Shown: positions 43,818 to 55,515 of the stretch, piece after piece
Position numbering within the stretch: position 1 is the first letter of the stretch
Layout of the letters: every line of letters starts with the position of its first letter
Origin: Hyaloscypha bicolor E
Lineage: Eukaryota; Ascomycota; Leotiomycetes; Helotiales; Hyaloscyphaceae
NCBI RefSeq assembly: GCF_002865645.1
Contig: NW_020194619.1
Location: 434,001-498,000, forward strand
Length of the DNA stretch: 64,000 nt
Reading direction: 5' to 3'
Notes under the pieces: generated by a model
Database searches by the model: none
Seen by the model: the letters and a program-made list of their open reading frames with translations, nothing else
What the model was told of the DNA's origin: nothing
Position numbers and translations under genes: made by a program

Positions 43818-45792
43818 TTAGATAAACGTCTGATGGCTATCCGTCATCTCAACGTCTGGTTGGTAATTGAATACCTTCGTGGTAGAGACCGATTCACCAG
43901 ACTCCTCCGCCCACGTGTGCAACCCGAACTTTACCATGACGGGACTGGTCAGAGTCGGGACACGAGAGTCTGAAGGAGACCAAGTTGGATTGGCATGACG
44001 AGGAGTGCGGTTCATGGCCAACTGCTGAGCCTGAGCTGCGACATCGGTAGCGGCTCCCTCGTGGAATTGCAGCCTGTTCTTTAACAGGGTGGCATTCTGT
44101 CTGTTCCATGCTAAGAGTCGATCGCCATTGGCATCTCGGCTGACGAGTTCTTTCCAGGCTGCGGCAACATTGAAGTCTTGGTAGATCTGCGCCAGGAGAC
44201 CTTTGACAACCAGGGACTGGGACCAGCGAGCCGTTACAAGGTTTTGCTTTTCATAATGCTCGGCGAGATGAATAAGCCTCCCTAAGGCTCGTTAGCTACA
44301 GCTTTTGATGGATGTGACCCGGACAGGGGCATGGTATTGCTAGGAGAAACGATGTCTAGCCTTTATGACTTATCATAAGTCACCCGCATAACAGGTATAT
44401 AAATCGGGGGATGAGGGAATTGAGTAATTGGGAGGCGTGAAAATAAGACAAGACAAGAAATAAACGTACCCTCCCAAGTGAAAGAACAACCACCACAATA
44501 TCCACATCCCCAAGCCCATTTCTTCTTCGGTCTTTGATGCCAGCTCTCCCAAAGCGTTGAGCAATTCTCTGATAGAGCATGAACTTGCTGCAAGTGCTGT
44601 TTCAACTTGTCCTTTCGATAGAATGTCCTCGCCTCGAGCTTCTTGCTTTTACACACATGGATCTTGTGCTCGTTTATCAAATGCGCAACCATATCGGAAC
44701 GGTTTGCTTTAAATGAATTGCAGAATACACAAGTCCATCCAGTTGCAGATAACTTTGCCGGCTCTCCAAGTAGGCAGGTCCAAAAATTCTGCGGGTCATG
44801 AGACTCTTCGTGTCGTTTCCAGTCGCCTTTACGGTTGAAGCCTCGCTTGCATGAGGTACAAACGTATTTCCCTTGCCCTTTCTGGGAGCTGGTTGGAGTT
44901 TCCGGCTCCGATGGAAAGTTGAAGTTAGAGCGAAGTTCGATCCTCTCATGAGCACGTGAGAGGGAGACACGATTTAGACACGGTCCTTCTTCAATGATGG
45001 CATTCTGTGGTGCAAAGGTGGAGAGGCGCGGTGGCCTCGTTGGCACCTGCAATTCGCTCGGGTTGATGGACTGATTCGACTCATTCAAATCAGTAGGCTT
45101 GAGATCTTCTGTGTACATATCGCAGAAGGAGACCAAGGTTGAGGCTGTATCCCAAGTTCGCAATGATGACTCGTAAGAAGATCGATCTGCATCGTACGAT
45201 CTATCTCCCTCGATCATACATCTCCGGTGACCTATGGGTTGGGAGAGCAGAGGGCTGGATTCAGAGAAGGAGGATGGAGGTCTTTCAGCCCCCAATGTAT
45301 TTGACCAGCAAATATTTTGGGGAACTTCGAGCATCGAGGGATGTGAGTTTGAGAAATCCTCATGCGTCACGCCAATTGGAGACCACGCCTGAGTTTCTTG
45401 TGATGGAGGCAGAAAGAAGGAGAAGTCCTGGCTTGATAGCCCAAATTGTAGACCATCCATTTGTTGGACCTCTTGGCTGGTTTCAATTGTTGTAAGTTCC
45501 TGGTGCTGGAAAGAGTTCTGGCTCGTGTCCACTCTCTGCTGTGGTTGCGTCACAGGTGCAGCATCTTCACATTTAATCAGCCCAACGATTAGGAGCAGCA
45601 AACTGTTTGTAGGGTACCTTGAGGCTTGGGAGAATCAATGTTCTTCCACCATGAGTCAATCTGCTCTTCGCTAAGTCCCTTTTCCGCCTTGAGAAATTGT
45701 TTATCTCTTTTTCGCGGAGGTTTGCCTATGATGGTAGCCCATCGTCGCAGCGTCCACTCCTGATCTTCCGTGATCGGCTGCATTGTTTCCAT
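43818..45792 (-). CDS. Homeobox and C2H2 zinc-finger transcription factor
   Basis: Three exons, 45618-45792, 44470-45564 and 43818-44281, give 577 residues; the second intron is 188 nt. The first 55 residues form a homeodomain-like segment (WATIIGKPPRKRDKQFL, LSEEQIDSWWKNI), a combination known in filamentous fungi. A long Ser-rich linker follows. Zinc fingers come at about 292-316 (YVCTSCKRGF, KGDWKRHEESH), 335-365 (WTCVFCNSF, MVAHLINEH) and 375-395 (RKDKLKQHLQQVH). The WGCGYCGG motif lies at the exon 2/3 border. Exon 3 (RLIHLAEHYE, LVVKGLLAQIYQDF, AAAWKELVSRD) is a helical region common to this group. Target genes are unknown. ATG 45792 is used; a second Met lies three codons later. Confidence 0.85.
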
Positions 45793-47354
45793 CGAAGTAC
45801 AGCCTTTCGTCGCCTATTGTGCTTCTTAATATTACAGATAATTGATTCAGTGAGTGCAGGACGGTTGGTTGGAATATGGCCGAAAGTGAGGTCAAATAAT
45901 AGCTTCCAAAAACACATCTTCGCGCTTCAATACGCACCAATATTTGGCTCTTATTTGTTCTCAGCTCCTCTCGTAGGGCAAACTGAGAGGGCGCGATTGT
46001 TTCGTTTCAGCACAATTTCGCCCTCTCGAGAAGTGATCTGACGTGCAGGGATGGCCCGTCGCCCTCCACTAACAGGCCTCGCTCCAGTTCCTTGCTGGCG
46101 AAAACAATCCGAGGGTGCAGAAACACTCGTTCATCCCGCATGATTCCTTTTGCAAATCGCGACGGTGGCGGTTTCAGGGTGAACTCCCAGCCTCTTACAA
46201 CACCAGATCGTCCTCTCATTCGCTCCCCATTTCCGGTGACACGACATGGCAAGTTTGTCAGGGTGTCAAGCTGTCAAAGTTGTCGACACCAGGGTGCGTC
46301 GCAGCGTACTGCTTGGATTCCTGCCCGATGTCCAGGCGCTACTTCACCCTGCGCTCGCCGCTGAACCCCGGAGAAAATCCATCGATCACTTGAACGAAAC
46401 GAAGCAGCGGCTCTCTGAAGTCCAGAGAGCTTTCTGCGGAATCCGGGCGACTGAAGCCGTCGTTTTACAAACAGATCTCGACCAGAGAAACCTCCGAGAA
46501 CTGGGACGAACGGAGGACGATGTGGAAATTCGGAAGAGGCCGTGGCTGGGTCGCGCCTTGGCTTTGCATGCCCGCCTGCGAATACGGGAAGCGGCCGACC
46601 AGATATGTGCGTATCATTCTCCTCCTCGAAGAAAGTTCAAGCGCATCAACCTCGTCTGAGCAGTCGATTCTAAATGGGGGAACCCCGAGGGGGCTCAGAT
46701 CACGTGGAACGGGATGGATCCACTCAGACTTTGCCACATGAGATGAACCTTCCCCTCCACCCCATCCCTAGCAGCTCTCGAGCCGTTTCCCCTTCTCTCC
46801 GTCGCTGCTTCTCAAACTCCCTCCAGATAGCCGGTGCCCTTTCTCGGCCGGTCCCACAGAGCTTTCCCACGTCTTGCAAGTCGCAGGCGACCATTGGAGC
46901 ACGCCCCCCTGACTCTTCGCTTCCTCCTTCCCGGCTGGGCGATGACTTCGTTCCATTTATATCGAGAATTGAAGGCTCGGACATTTCTATTTATATCCAT
47001 CTCATCCTGTTCTTTTAAGCTTCTCGGCAAAAGCTGCAAGCTGGCTCGAACGCAAGCCTTGGCGGATCTGTCACCGATGAGCTTCGCTTCACTCTGCTTC
47101 CAAGCTGTATGGCAAATGGCCTACCCCGAGCCTGATGCCCTCATAGAACCAGAAGCGCATGCCTCAACAAGTCATGGATCTGCTCTTGATGATCCGTAAT
47201 TCCAAGCTCTACTTTTGAAAATCGAGGCTTTAAGCACAACAATAGCACAAGTCAGCAGCTCTCTGCACTCAAAATCGACAACGAGATCCGATCCTTGATC
47301 GAGAAAGGAAGCAGTTGAGACCAACGTCAGCAACAACAAGTTACCCTATCTCCC
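45793..47354. other. Gap with weak open frames, possibly a decayed regulator
   Basis: The frame at plus 46246-46659 (137 codons) is the longest. In a neighbouring frame around 46268-46370 a Cys pattern (CQSCRHQG, later RCPGATSPC) faintly resembles a Zn2Cys6 start, but frames break, so no gene is called. The right end is promoter of the small membrane protein. Confidence 0.3.
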
Positions 47355-47654
47355 ATGGAAACCGCAGCTATCTCCATGATCGTATTTGTGGCTCTTTGGG
47401 TGGTCGACCTCGCCATCTTTCACGATAATGCGAGCAAGTTGTCAAAGGGGTACAAGGGGTTCTTGCCGAGGATTGCCTTGCTTGCTCTACTGGCTGCTAA
47501 TTTCGGGTTGGTGGCTGCACTGGCTTTGGGGGCGTCGATGGGGGGGTATGTATATGTGTTGTATATTGTTCGGCCGGTGCAGGCGGCCGTGGGGTGGAAG
47601 GTTGTTACTGAGAAGGTGAAGGTTGAGGACGTGGGGAAAGGAGAGAAGAAGTGA
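47355..47654 (+). CDS. Small hydrophobic membrane protein of unknown function
   Basis: Single exon, 99 residues, ATG in good context (CCCATGG). Two to three membrane spans: about 4-22 (AAISMIVFVALWVVDLAIF) and 38-76 (LPRIALLALLAANFGLV, then ALALGASMGGYVYVLYIV). A basic, Lys-rich tail follows (KVVTEKVKVEDVGKGEKK). No family is recognised. Size and layout suit a small ER or plasma-membrane protein. Isolation in a gene-poor stretch and lack of a homolog in memory limit confidence. Confidence 0.5.
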   Translation: METAAISMIVFVALWVVDLAIFHDNASKLSKGYKGFLPRIALLALLAANFGLVAALALGASMGGYVYVLYIVRPVQAAVGWKVVTEKVKVEDVGKGEKK

Positions 47655-49180
47655 AGTTCTTACTTCTGCTTCACTATTCTGTGCCTATGTGCGATTTGCT
47701 TACTTTCATTGATTACCGCACTCGCAGTTGAAGAATTAAGCTCTGGGTGTTTGTGATCTTCAACCTCGGCCTATGGATAATATCAATGGCCATGGCGTTG
47801 CTGATCCTTCTCCTTCCTGTCGTAATCTTGCGAAGTACTTGGCTGGCAATTGCCTCCCAGATCAGGAAGTCATAAGCCGTCTTTCACGAAGTTCCCTAAC
47901 AGTAAGCAGTTGGAACTTCATTCTCCTTATCATTGCCTTGATCCATTTTGCGAATAGATAGCCTCAACAACCTAGCCTTGACCTCTCGCTTGGGTATTCA
48001 ACACTTTTAGTTCTATCAGACCTCTAAATGTCCCAAGAGACTTGCAAGGGGTATCCCAGATTAGACGAAAACAACCAAACTTCAGGCGGCCGTCATTCTT
48101 TATTCGCCCTGCCGCGCGTCTTAACTCTATCTTGGAAACGAGAAGGGAAGGGCAAGGGCAGGGAGCAGCCACGCCCGATATTTGGTTTTGAGAAAGTTGC
48201 CACGCAGCACCTTCCACCTCTTGCTTCCCTCCAACTTTCCCTGTCTCTACTCACACCCTCCTTCTCCCTTCTCTCCGTCGCTGAAAGTACCGACCATAAC
48301 ATATACATTAGCACACGCGCCTTTGGAATAAGGTAGTATTCCACTACGAAGGCGAATTTCCCACAGCAGCTCCTTTCGGCAGGGAATTTTGCGTAGCGCT
48401 ATTAAAGTGGAACGTTTTGCTGTACATCAATTCGCAAGCCAGAACAAGCGGCTTTAGCGTGAAAGTGATACCTCGCAGAACCCAGCCATTGTTGTGTATC
48501 CATCCTGCTTCATCAAAATCGGCGAAGGCAGCTAGCATGATGGCATCGATGACCCCCAACGAACATGCCGCAATTGCTTTGCAACCAAGAGAGGGGTGTT
48601 TTGTGCTAGTTTCAATACCCCTTAAATCCAACTCCACTTCAAATTTCCGTGAACCCGAGGTCGCATAAAGAGACTTCGAGGTCAAACCTGTACTCTGATG
48701 AGATCCTACAATTCACTATTTTGATCGATGCGAGCCGAAAGTTGACAGTGGACGAGAAGTAACAATGACACCTCGGACGAATTCAGGCAAATCGTCTGAA
48801 TTATGATTGTTGATTGGGTCATCAAGGTTTTTTGACTTGAAGGCTGTGATAGATTTGAATTGGGAGGGAAGTTGGGTGTGGGCTTTGTGCTCTTATAAGG
48901 TTGACGAGAGATGAAGGGTTGCGAACGTACTGTCTGTAAGTTTTCCCACTGCACCCCACATGGGGATTGCTAGAATTCATTGCCTTGTCGGAGGATAGCG
49001 ACCCTTCCCTTGCAAAATAATACTAAGATAAGGGAGTTCCGCTCACAAGCTCGGGAGTTTGGTATCTCCCTGCCACATTGAAGCGACCTTTCATTTTGTT
49101 GACGATTCACAGTTGAGTCATGACTTACCGCCTTGGCAAGAAATCTTCTCAAGTTGAGATGGTCCTGCCTCATGCCGCTC
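47655..49180. other. Gene-poor stretch
   Basis: A minus-strand frame at 48344-48685 (113 codons; CKAIAACSLGVIDAIMLAAF looks like a helix) is the best candidate but has no recognised domain or splice partners. Nothing else is supported. Confidence 0.35.
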
Positions 49181-49190
49181 TATATATAAG
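49181..49190 (+). promoter_or_regulatory. TATA box before a 28-codon ORF
   Basis: TATATATAAG lies 49 bp upstream of the ATG at 49230, a distance that fits a fungal core promoter with a very short leader. Confidence 0.3.
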
Positions 49191-49229
49191 GAGGCTCTCG
49201 ATTGTCTAGGGTCCCAAATCATCAACTCT

Positions 49230-49316
49230 ATGGAGATTATGAACAAGATGTCCGATAAAGCGAAGTCTGTCCGCATCACCAAGCCCACCACAACTGCGAA
49301 CAAAGAAGCCAAGTAG
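49230..49316 (+). CDS. Candidate 28-residue small ORF
   Basis: ATG at 49230 to TAG at 49314-49316: 28 residues starting MEIMNKMSDKAKSVRI and ending TTTANKEAK, basic and polar. It sits directly behind a TATA box. It is too short for usual gene finders. No homolog is recognised; it could be a chance ORF. Confidence 0.25.
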   Translation: MEIMNKMSDKAKSVRITKPTTTANKEAK

Positions 49317-49376
49317 GCCCCTTGGTAGCAAGTCTATTGGAGAATCTTCCTCGGCATAGAGTTCTATTGTTTTTGG

Positions 49377-50110
49377 TTATTGGGACGATAACAACGGCGC
49401 TGACAACGGACGGATCATGACAACGGACGGATCGTGACAACGGAGGAGACAATGACAATGGCTTTCGTCTAAATTCGTATAGAGGTTTTTGTGAATAAGG
49501 AGTCTAGAAATGACAGATTGGCATATGAAGGACAATGCTGGATAAAGAGCAAAAAGAGCTAGGCCCTCCAAGTACTCCTTCCTCAGGAGCCACTCTCCGT
49601 TGACCCCTCGCCTCAGAATCGTGAGTTGTTCCCGGGAGCAAATTGGGTTTGGTGTGGGAATGGATATATGAGAGTTTGAATATCGAAGTTGAAATACAAT
49701 GCTTCCTTAATTGGCGCTGCTTTCTAAATACGAGGGTGCGAGCTTTTGTACTCGGTTGCTTTGGATTGGACAATTTGTTCGAGTTCCGTTTTGGCGAAGA
49801 GGCAATGGTGCGAATTTCTTAGTAGTTTTACAGTAAGAAAGGGCTGATTCTAAATGGGCATCTAATCATACCTGTTTGAACTAATGAAGTTTGCTATGCT
49901 CACAATCCACCACCTTCTCGAGTACAGGTTCAACGGTCTGAGAGGGGACTTGATGCTGTTGATACCCATGCTACAAGAAGCAAGAGTTATCTTTCTCAGA
50001 ATACAATCCTCTTGTTTCGATCTTGGGACGATATTGACGGCGGGACAAGCCCTGACAACGGACGGATAGTGACAACGGATGAGACGATGTCAGCTGCTTT
50101 CGTCTAAATT
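49377..50110. repeat. Two related copies of a short sequence with a TGACAACGGACGGAT core
   Basis: Copy 1 (about 49377-49476): GGGACGATAAC, then TGACAACGGACGGATC repeated (second copy 17 bp later), then GCTTTCGTCTAAATT. Copy 2 (about 50022-50120): GGGACGATATTGACGG, CTGACAACGGACGGATAG, TGACAACGGATGAGACGAT, GCTTTCGTCTAAATT. The copies are direct, about 645 bp apart. They look like parts of an old dispersed element; no coding capacity is seen. Confidence 0.5.
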
Positions 50111-50120
50111 TTTAGGAAAA

Positions 50121-50655
50121 GTCTTATAAGTTGGACCCCAGAAGTGTGAATTTAACATTTTGTAGATAATGTTGGACAAAGAGTACTTCATTCTTTTATG
50201 TGGTTTGAATATATCGTGGTTTGTTGGCCGAGGCACCGCTTCTATACCTCTTCGGTCATGACACCGTGGTCATCCTCGTCCTTGAAATGCTTCCTCGTGC
50301 TCTTTTATCTGTGGCTGGGGAGACATAAGCCATTGAGATGCATGCATTAAAAGGCGTAAGTTCAAGGTGACCGAAAATACGTGGAGCATTGACTCTACCT
50401 CCATCCTCGTGAAGATACGTACTCGGGTCATATCGATTCCAACGCCGATGATGAAGCTAGACGTGAACAAGGATATGTATTGTGCGTATCAGATCCCGCT
50501 AAAGGCTTGACGAATTGAGTTGTCAGACATGCTAGAATGATGGAATTTATGGAGCTCGCCAGATGCCAAGGACTTGAAAGATATTAGGCAGGGAACTCTT
50601 ATTTCGGGCATTGTTAACAACTCTTGCACTGTCAAGAACGCAGATGGTATATGCT
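50121..50655. other. Gap, nothing recognised
   Basis: AT-rich sequence without a convincing frame. Confidence 0.4.
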
Positions 50656-50741
50656 TGTTGTCAGATAGGTGATTGCTGTCAGATGGGTGATTGCTGTCAG
50701 ATGGGTGATTGCCGTCAGATGGGTGATTGCTGTCAAATTCT
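50656..50741. repeat. 18-bp minisatellite
   Basis: About four and a half copies of TGCTGTCAGATGGGTGAT, with few mismatches (TGTTG.. in the first, AGATAGG in the first, TGCCG.. in the fourth). The nearly perfect copies suggest recent expansion by slippage or unequal exchange. Confidence 0.8.
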
Positions 50742-51857
50742 TGACAACACAGCCATAAAGCCTAGTACTTAGAGCAGGGAGGTTACCATTTCCGCAGTGA
50801 AGTTACCAGGACGATGAGGTTCAGCCCATGGGTGGCGTGTCACTAAATCAAGCCCTCATAAGATGAGAAAAATCGTTCCAGCCCGCATACGTCCTCTATA
50901 TGCTGAATTGTTTGTGAAGGCAGCTGCCAAAAGCGGAAGGCAAGACTTATATAAATACCGGGTCCAACCCCGGCTCAGCGAACGCTGCAAAGCTCAGCAC
51001 CAAGACAATTCACTATTCAAGTCCCATATACCAAATAAGCACGCATACGTACTCGTTCAGCTTTGTATACGTGAAAAGCCATTCGGTCTTCCCTCTTTGG
51101 TTTTTCCTAGTGTAATCCCTTGAACCTTTCTTCCTTCAACAAACCTGCTAGGCCGACCTGGCCCTAACCTGTGTCCGTGGGGTTGGTAGACATCGCTGGA
51201 TCGAAAAGGAAATCCCATAGAGAGCTATTTCATGTCGCATATGATAGAAATTGCACAGGAGAACAGAGACTTAAAATGACAGACTATCCCGACTCCGGGT
51301 CTGGTCACAAAACCGTTCACCTTCATGGCCACCAACAACGAGGACTCCGCGGGCGGCACGCCTGAACCTGCCGAACAACTCAGTGGATCTTCACAAAATA
51401 TTCTAACAATGCAAGAATCTGGTACGAATACGCGCCCGAAATCAATGAAGAAGGCAGATTTGGGCTTGAGTTACATGCTAGGTTTACGCCACCAGAGTCG
51501 GCATGCTGGTGATTAAAGCCAAAAAAATCAGCCAAAGGACAGCGGTGAAGATGCTTGACAACAAGAAAGAAATGGGATGAAATTTCCGGATCATGCAGCA
51601 ACAGCAGAGCTGCTAGACACTTGCCGCGATTCGATGCCTGTACTGTACTTGAACATTTTCGAATGTACACGTTACAGGGTGAATCAACGCCTCTGGAGCC
51701 AGTTTAGACCTTGCAACTAGGAGTGCTTCTCGAAATTTCATATGTTCGATATTAAGAGCAAGCAAGCCGTTTTTTATACAAAGGCTACCACCAAAGCCAC
51801 TCAATGAGAGGACAAGATTGAATCCTCGCTTTTCATTACCAGAAAATGGTCACACCT
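50742..51857. other. Gap with a TATA-like box and weak ORFs
   Basis: TATATAAATA at 50948-50957 is followed by a C/A-rich stretch. Open frames from 50863 and 51325 (MATNNEDSAGG..) are short. A neighbouring frame near 51420-51515 (RIWYEYAPEINEEGRF, ending at a stop) looks like eroded coding sequence. No gene is called. Confidence 0.35.
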
Positions 51858-54051
51858 CTACAGTTTCGCCCTCGCCTCTGTAGCTTTATGCAGCTCACCC
51901 CCCTTCTCCCTAAAATACTCCGCAATCTTCTCCCTCGCCACCTCCACAACAGCCGCATCCTCCACGGTTGCGGGAACCTGCACCTCCTTATCAAAGTCTC
52001 CGTGCACTGCATTCTCCACCAGCTCTCTCAACACCCTCCTCAACGTCTTGCCAGAGCGAGTCTTTGGGATCATGCCTTTGCCTTGGATCATGCCGCCGAG
52101 AGAGGCAATGGCGCCGATTTGCGTGCGGACAAGCTTTTGCACTTCGGCGAAGAGTTGGTCGGAAGGGATGGCGGAGGTGGGGTGGTCGGCTGTGGAGAGA
52201 GTTACGAAGGCGAATGGGAGGTGGCCTTTGAGTGCGTCTGGGACGCCAACGACGCAGCATTCGGCGATGGTGGGGTGGGAGGAGATAGCTTGTTCGATGG
52301 ACCCTGCATACTATCAACGCCGGTAGGAATAGTGAGAAGAGAGTGGGCTTACCAGTGCTAAATCGATGAGCAGCAACGTTAATAATATCGTCCGACCTCG
52401 ACATAACATGTATATAGCCATCCTCATCAATCATCCCTGCATCCCCAGTATCAATCCACTTCCCCTCAAACCTCTTCAAATACCCCTTATAAAATCTCTC
52501 TTCGTCCTGCCAGAGGGTTCGGAAGCCCGTGGGCGCTAGAGGCATGCCCAGGACGATGTTTCCCATCTTTCCCTTTTCGACTTCTTTGCCTGAATCATCA
52601 ACGATTCGGACGTCGAATCCGGGCATAGCTTTCCCTGCACTGCCGGGTTTGATGCCAAGCGGTTCATGATCTCGGATTGTGGTCTTGCGATCTTTGCCCG
52701 CGTGGGGAACGAGTGCTACTCCAGAGATTGGTGATCCGGATTCTGAAGACCACCAGTTGTCGATAACATGTCCTGGTGCGCCGTATTTCTTCAAGAGCTC
52801 CTGGTACATGGTGATGATACTTGGTTCTGATCTTTCACCAGCCAAGAAAAGTGCCTTCAGGGTCTTGAGCCCTCGTCTCTCGCCGACCGTCTTGAACATC
52901 TTGTTTTCCGGATCATCTCTTCGGATTGCGCGCAGCGCTGTTGGAGCTGTAAATAACGTGTTGACTTTATACTCTTCGATAATACGCCAGAAAGTGCCCG
53001 AGTCTGGTGTACCGACTGGCTTTCCTTCGAAGAGTACGGTTGATGCTCCAGTGAGGAGTGGTGCGTAGAGGATGTATGAATGGCCCACTACCCAGCCGAT
53101 ATCTGAGGCGCAGAACATGACATCTCCAGGTCCGTGGATGCCGAAGAGGTAGCTTATTGATAAGTGAAGTCCTACTGCGTGGCCACCGGCTTCTCGTAAA
53201 ACTCCTTTGGGAAGACCGGTAGTGCCGGAAGTGTAGATGATGTAAATACCGTCACTGGACTTGACTGGAACGCAGTCTGCTTTGACACCTCTGCTCCCGG
53301 CGCTTTTTACCAATCGCTGCCAGTTTCTCTCCCCATTTGGCTTGTCAAGATTGTCCCAACGGAGCTGATCTCGTTGCCAAATGATGGTCTTTTCTGGCTT
53401 GTGAGATGAGAGAGAAATAGCTTCTGTAATAAATGGCTTATAGGACGTGGGTGGTTTCGCGCCATCAATTCCACAGGAAGCTGTAAGAATGGCGACTGGT
53501 TTGGAAGCATCAATTCGTTGTGCCAATGAAGCTGGGGCAAATCCACCAAATACGACAGCGTGGATCGCACCAAGTCGGGAGACTGCGAGAGTTCCAATAA
53601 GTGCTGCTGGAATCATGGGCACTTTTCAAGTATCAGCAGATAATCCACACAATCACCCACTCCACAACTCACTATAAATCAAAACAACATCTCCTTTCTT
53701 AACACCCTCCTCCCTCAATACCCCAGCAAAAGTCTCAACTTCCTTCTGCAACTGCTTATACGAGAATTTCTGCTTCGTCTTCGTCACCGGACTGTCCCAG
53801 ATAATCGCCGTATGATCCCCATGCCCCGCCTCGACATGTCTATCCACGCAATTGTAGCATGTTGATATCTCGCCGTCTGGAAACCACTCCCAGTGATCAT
53901 GGTCAATGCCTGACTTCAGTGACTTCGAGGTTATGCTGAGGGTGGAGCTGGGTTTCTTGTGCCAGTGGAGGTGGGAAGCTTGCTCTGCCCAGAATGATTC
54001 GGGATCGTTGAGGGAATGGTGTTGGACTTCGTCTTGGGGGTGGGAAGACAT
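51858..54051 (-). CDS. Short-chain acyl-CoA synthetase (propionyl-CoA synthetase / ACSS3-like) with AKL tail
   Basis: AMP-forming ligase that activates propionate or another short acid to its CoA ester. Three exons, 53673-54051, 52353-53621 and 51858-52303, give 697 residues. The ACS-type start is NDPESFWAEQASHLHW, then GEISTCYNCVDRHV. The AMP-binding signature YTSGTTGLPKG lies near 256-266; DIGWVVGHSYILYAPL, WWSSESGSPI and WIDTGDAGMIDEDGYIHVMSRSDDIINVAAHR follow. The catalytic Lys region is in PKTRSGKTLRR. WSSESGSP in place of the acetyl-CoA synthetase WQTE motif favours the propionyl/ACSS3 branch. The protein ends ARAKL, a PTS1-like signal, suggesting peroxisomes, though mitochondria are usual for ACSS3. 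Substrate is inferred. Confidence 0.9.
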
Positions 54052-55161
54052 TTTCTGGAAGGATTTAGCATCTGAATGTATGAGGAGGTTAAGATCAATT
54101 CGTACCCTTGCTGTGGAGAAGCTGGCAGATCTGAATGGTGCTCAATTGGATTAGATCGTGGCGCTGAAGCACAGCTTACTCAAGGCGAGGTTGCACGGTG
54201 GGCAGCGTAAAGGAAAATCAGAGAGTACACTGTATTGAATGTAGCTAAGAAATTAAAAGATGTGTGTACCTGATTGATACTCTTCTAAAACTTGCAAGAA
54301 AAAGACGATTCATTTGTAGATGATGACAAAAGAGAAGCTTATGATTTACCCCGGGTATGCGTTCGGGCTGGAGGAACCTTGATGCGACAGCGGTGGAGAG
54401 CTTTCTTTCCCCGCACCCTCGGTTGGAAGTGATTGGTTGTACCCCACTGAGTGGGGTATCAACCTCACCACTTTCTTTCTCCATACAGAAATGAGTGACG
54501 CCTGATACTCATGGAATTCCGTCTTCGTATCTATTTTATTACAGTTTTTGCTCATACAGTACTCATTTATCGGTATAGCATCAATCCCCATCTGACTCTC
54601 TCACCCCCAAGTCCTTGCTTACAGTGCTGCACCATAAAGTATCAAATCGACAAGCCATGGATGTTCTAAACAATCTAGGAAGAATGAGAGCTCTCCCTTA
54701 CTCTTGTAACAATATTTGCAACACGCTTTCGAGAGTATCGGATTCCGACCGACCTTCCGGTCGGGGCTGTCTCCCGCCTTCTGGATCCTCCTGGACCATT
54801 GGTTGTCCCACAGTCTTAGTGACCTCCAATAATCGCTCTTGAACCTTCATGTTAAACTTCTCTACTCATTCTCGACCTGCCTATCCTCGGTCTTCAGCCA
54901 ATCCTCATACGTGATGGGCACCTCTTGGTACAACGAATGTACCCTCTAATAACCAGTTGCTTTCGAGGGATAATTTGGCCATCGAAGTCCCCTGTTGATC
55001 TCCTCATTCCCGTCCTGCTTGCGAAGAACCTAGAATTTATGAGCTGTGAGCATTGCACGTTCGAAAGCTCTTAGAAACGGATCGCGGTTGAGAAACTTTA
55101 CTTGGCTGCGAGACGGTATGTTGAGAATGTGCAACGTTGCACACAGAGCTCTTGTTCCTCT
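54052..55161. other. Gap upstream of the acyl-CoA synthetase gene
   Basis: Promoter of the minus-strand ligase at the left, then 3' flank of the doubtful ORF at 55162. Short frames only; an inverted repeat GACCGACCTTCCGGTCGG at about 54748 may be a terminator-like hairpin or chance. Confidence 0.4.
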
Positions 55162-55515
55162 CTAGCCGTCTTGATATCCCACTTCCGTTGCATGGGGAAG
55201 TACTGGGACGTCGAGTACAGCTGAGCGGTTGTCCGTGCTAGGATACCTTTCACGTCGTCTAAGAACTGTGAGGTCGATTAAATAAGTTCCCGGTGTTTGT
55301 CGATACATCACCGCTCTTCTTTTGACCATCTTGTCGTAGAACAATGGTCCTGCGTGGTGGGTGCAATCATCTATAATAGGACTAGCACTCACTTTCGGAT
55401 GAGAGAAGATTCTTCTGCGTTTATCAGGCGCAAGTGTTGACAGACCCTCTGCGATGTCAGCCGCGCTGAGATCCTTGGCCAGCTCGAGGAACTCGTCTAA
55501 TTTGCGTTCGCTCAT
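55162..55515 (-). CDS. Hypothetical protein of 117 residues
   Basis: ATG at 55515. The N-terminus is regular and helical (MSERKLDEFLELAKDLSAAD, then GLSTLAPDKRRRIF), which supports coding. Right after SHPK the DNA has a donor GTGAGTGC and 43 nt later CACGCAG, so an intron is possible; spliced, the protein would end after about 55 residues. Unspliced, it continues with basic segments. No family is recognised. Confidence 0.35.
   Translation of the reverse strand: MSERKLDEFLELAKDLSAADIAEGLSTLAPDKRRRIFSHPKVSASPIIDDCTHHAGPLFYDKMVKRRAVMYRQTPGTYLIDLTVLRRRERYPSTDNRSAVLDVPVLPHATEVGYQDG

Noticed and set aside
46246..46659. Possible Zn2Cys6 regulator
   Set aside because: Cys spacing is only vaguely right, frames change within 100 bp, and no downstream fungal regulator domain is present.
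50656..50741. CRISPR-like array
   Set aside because: The repeats are contiguous with no spacers and the genome is eukaryotic. It is a minisatellite.
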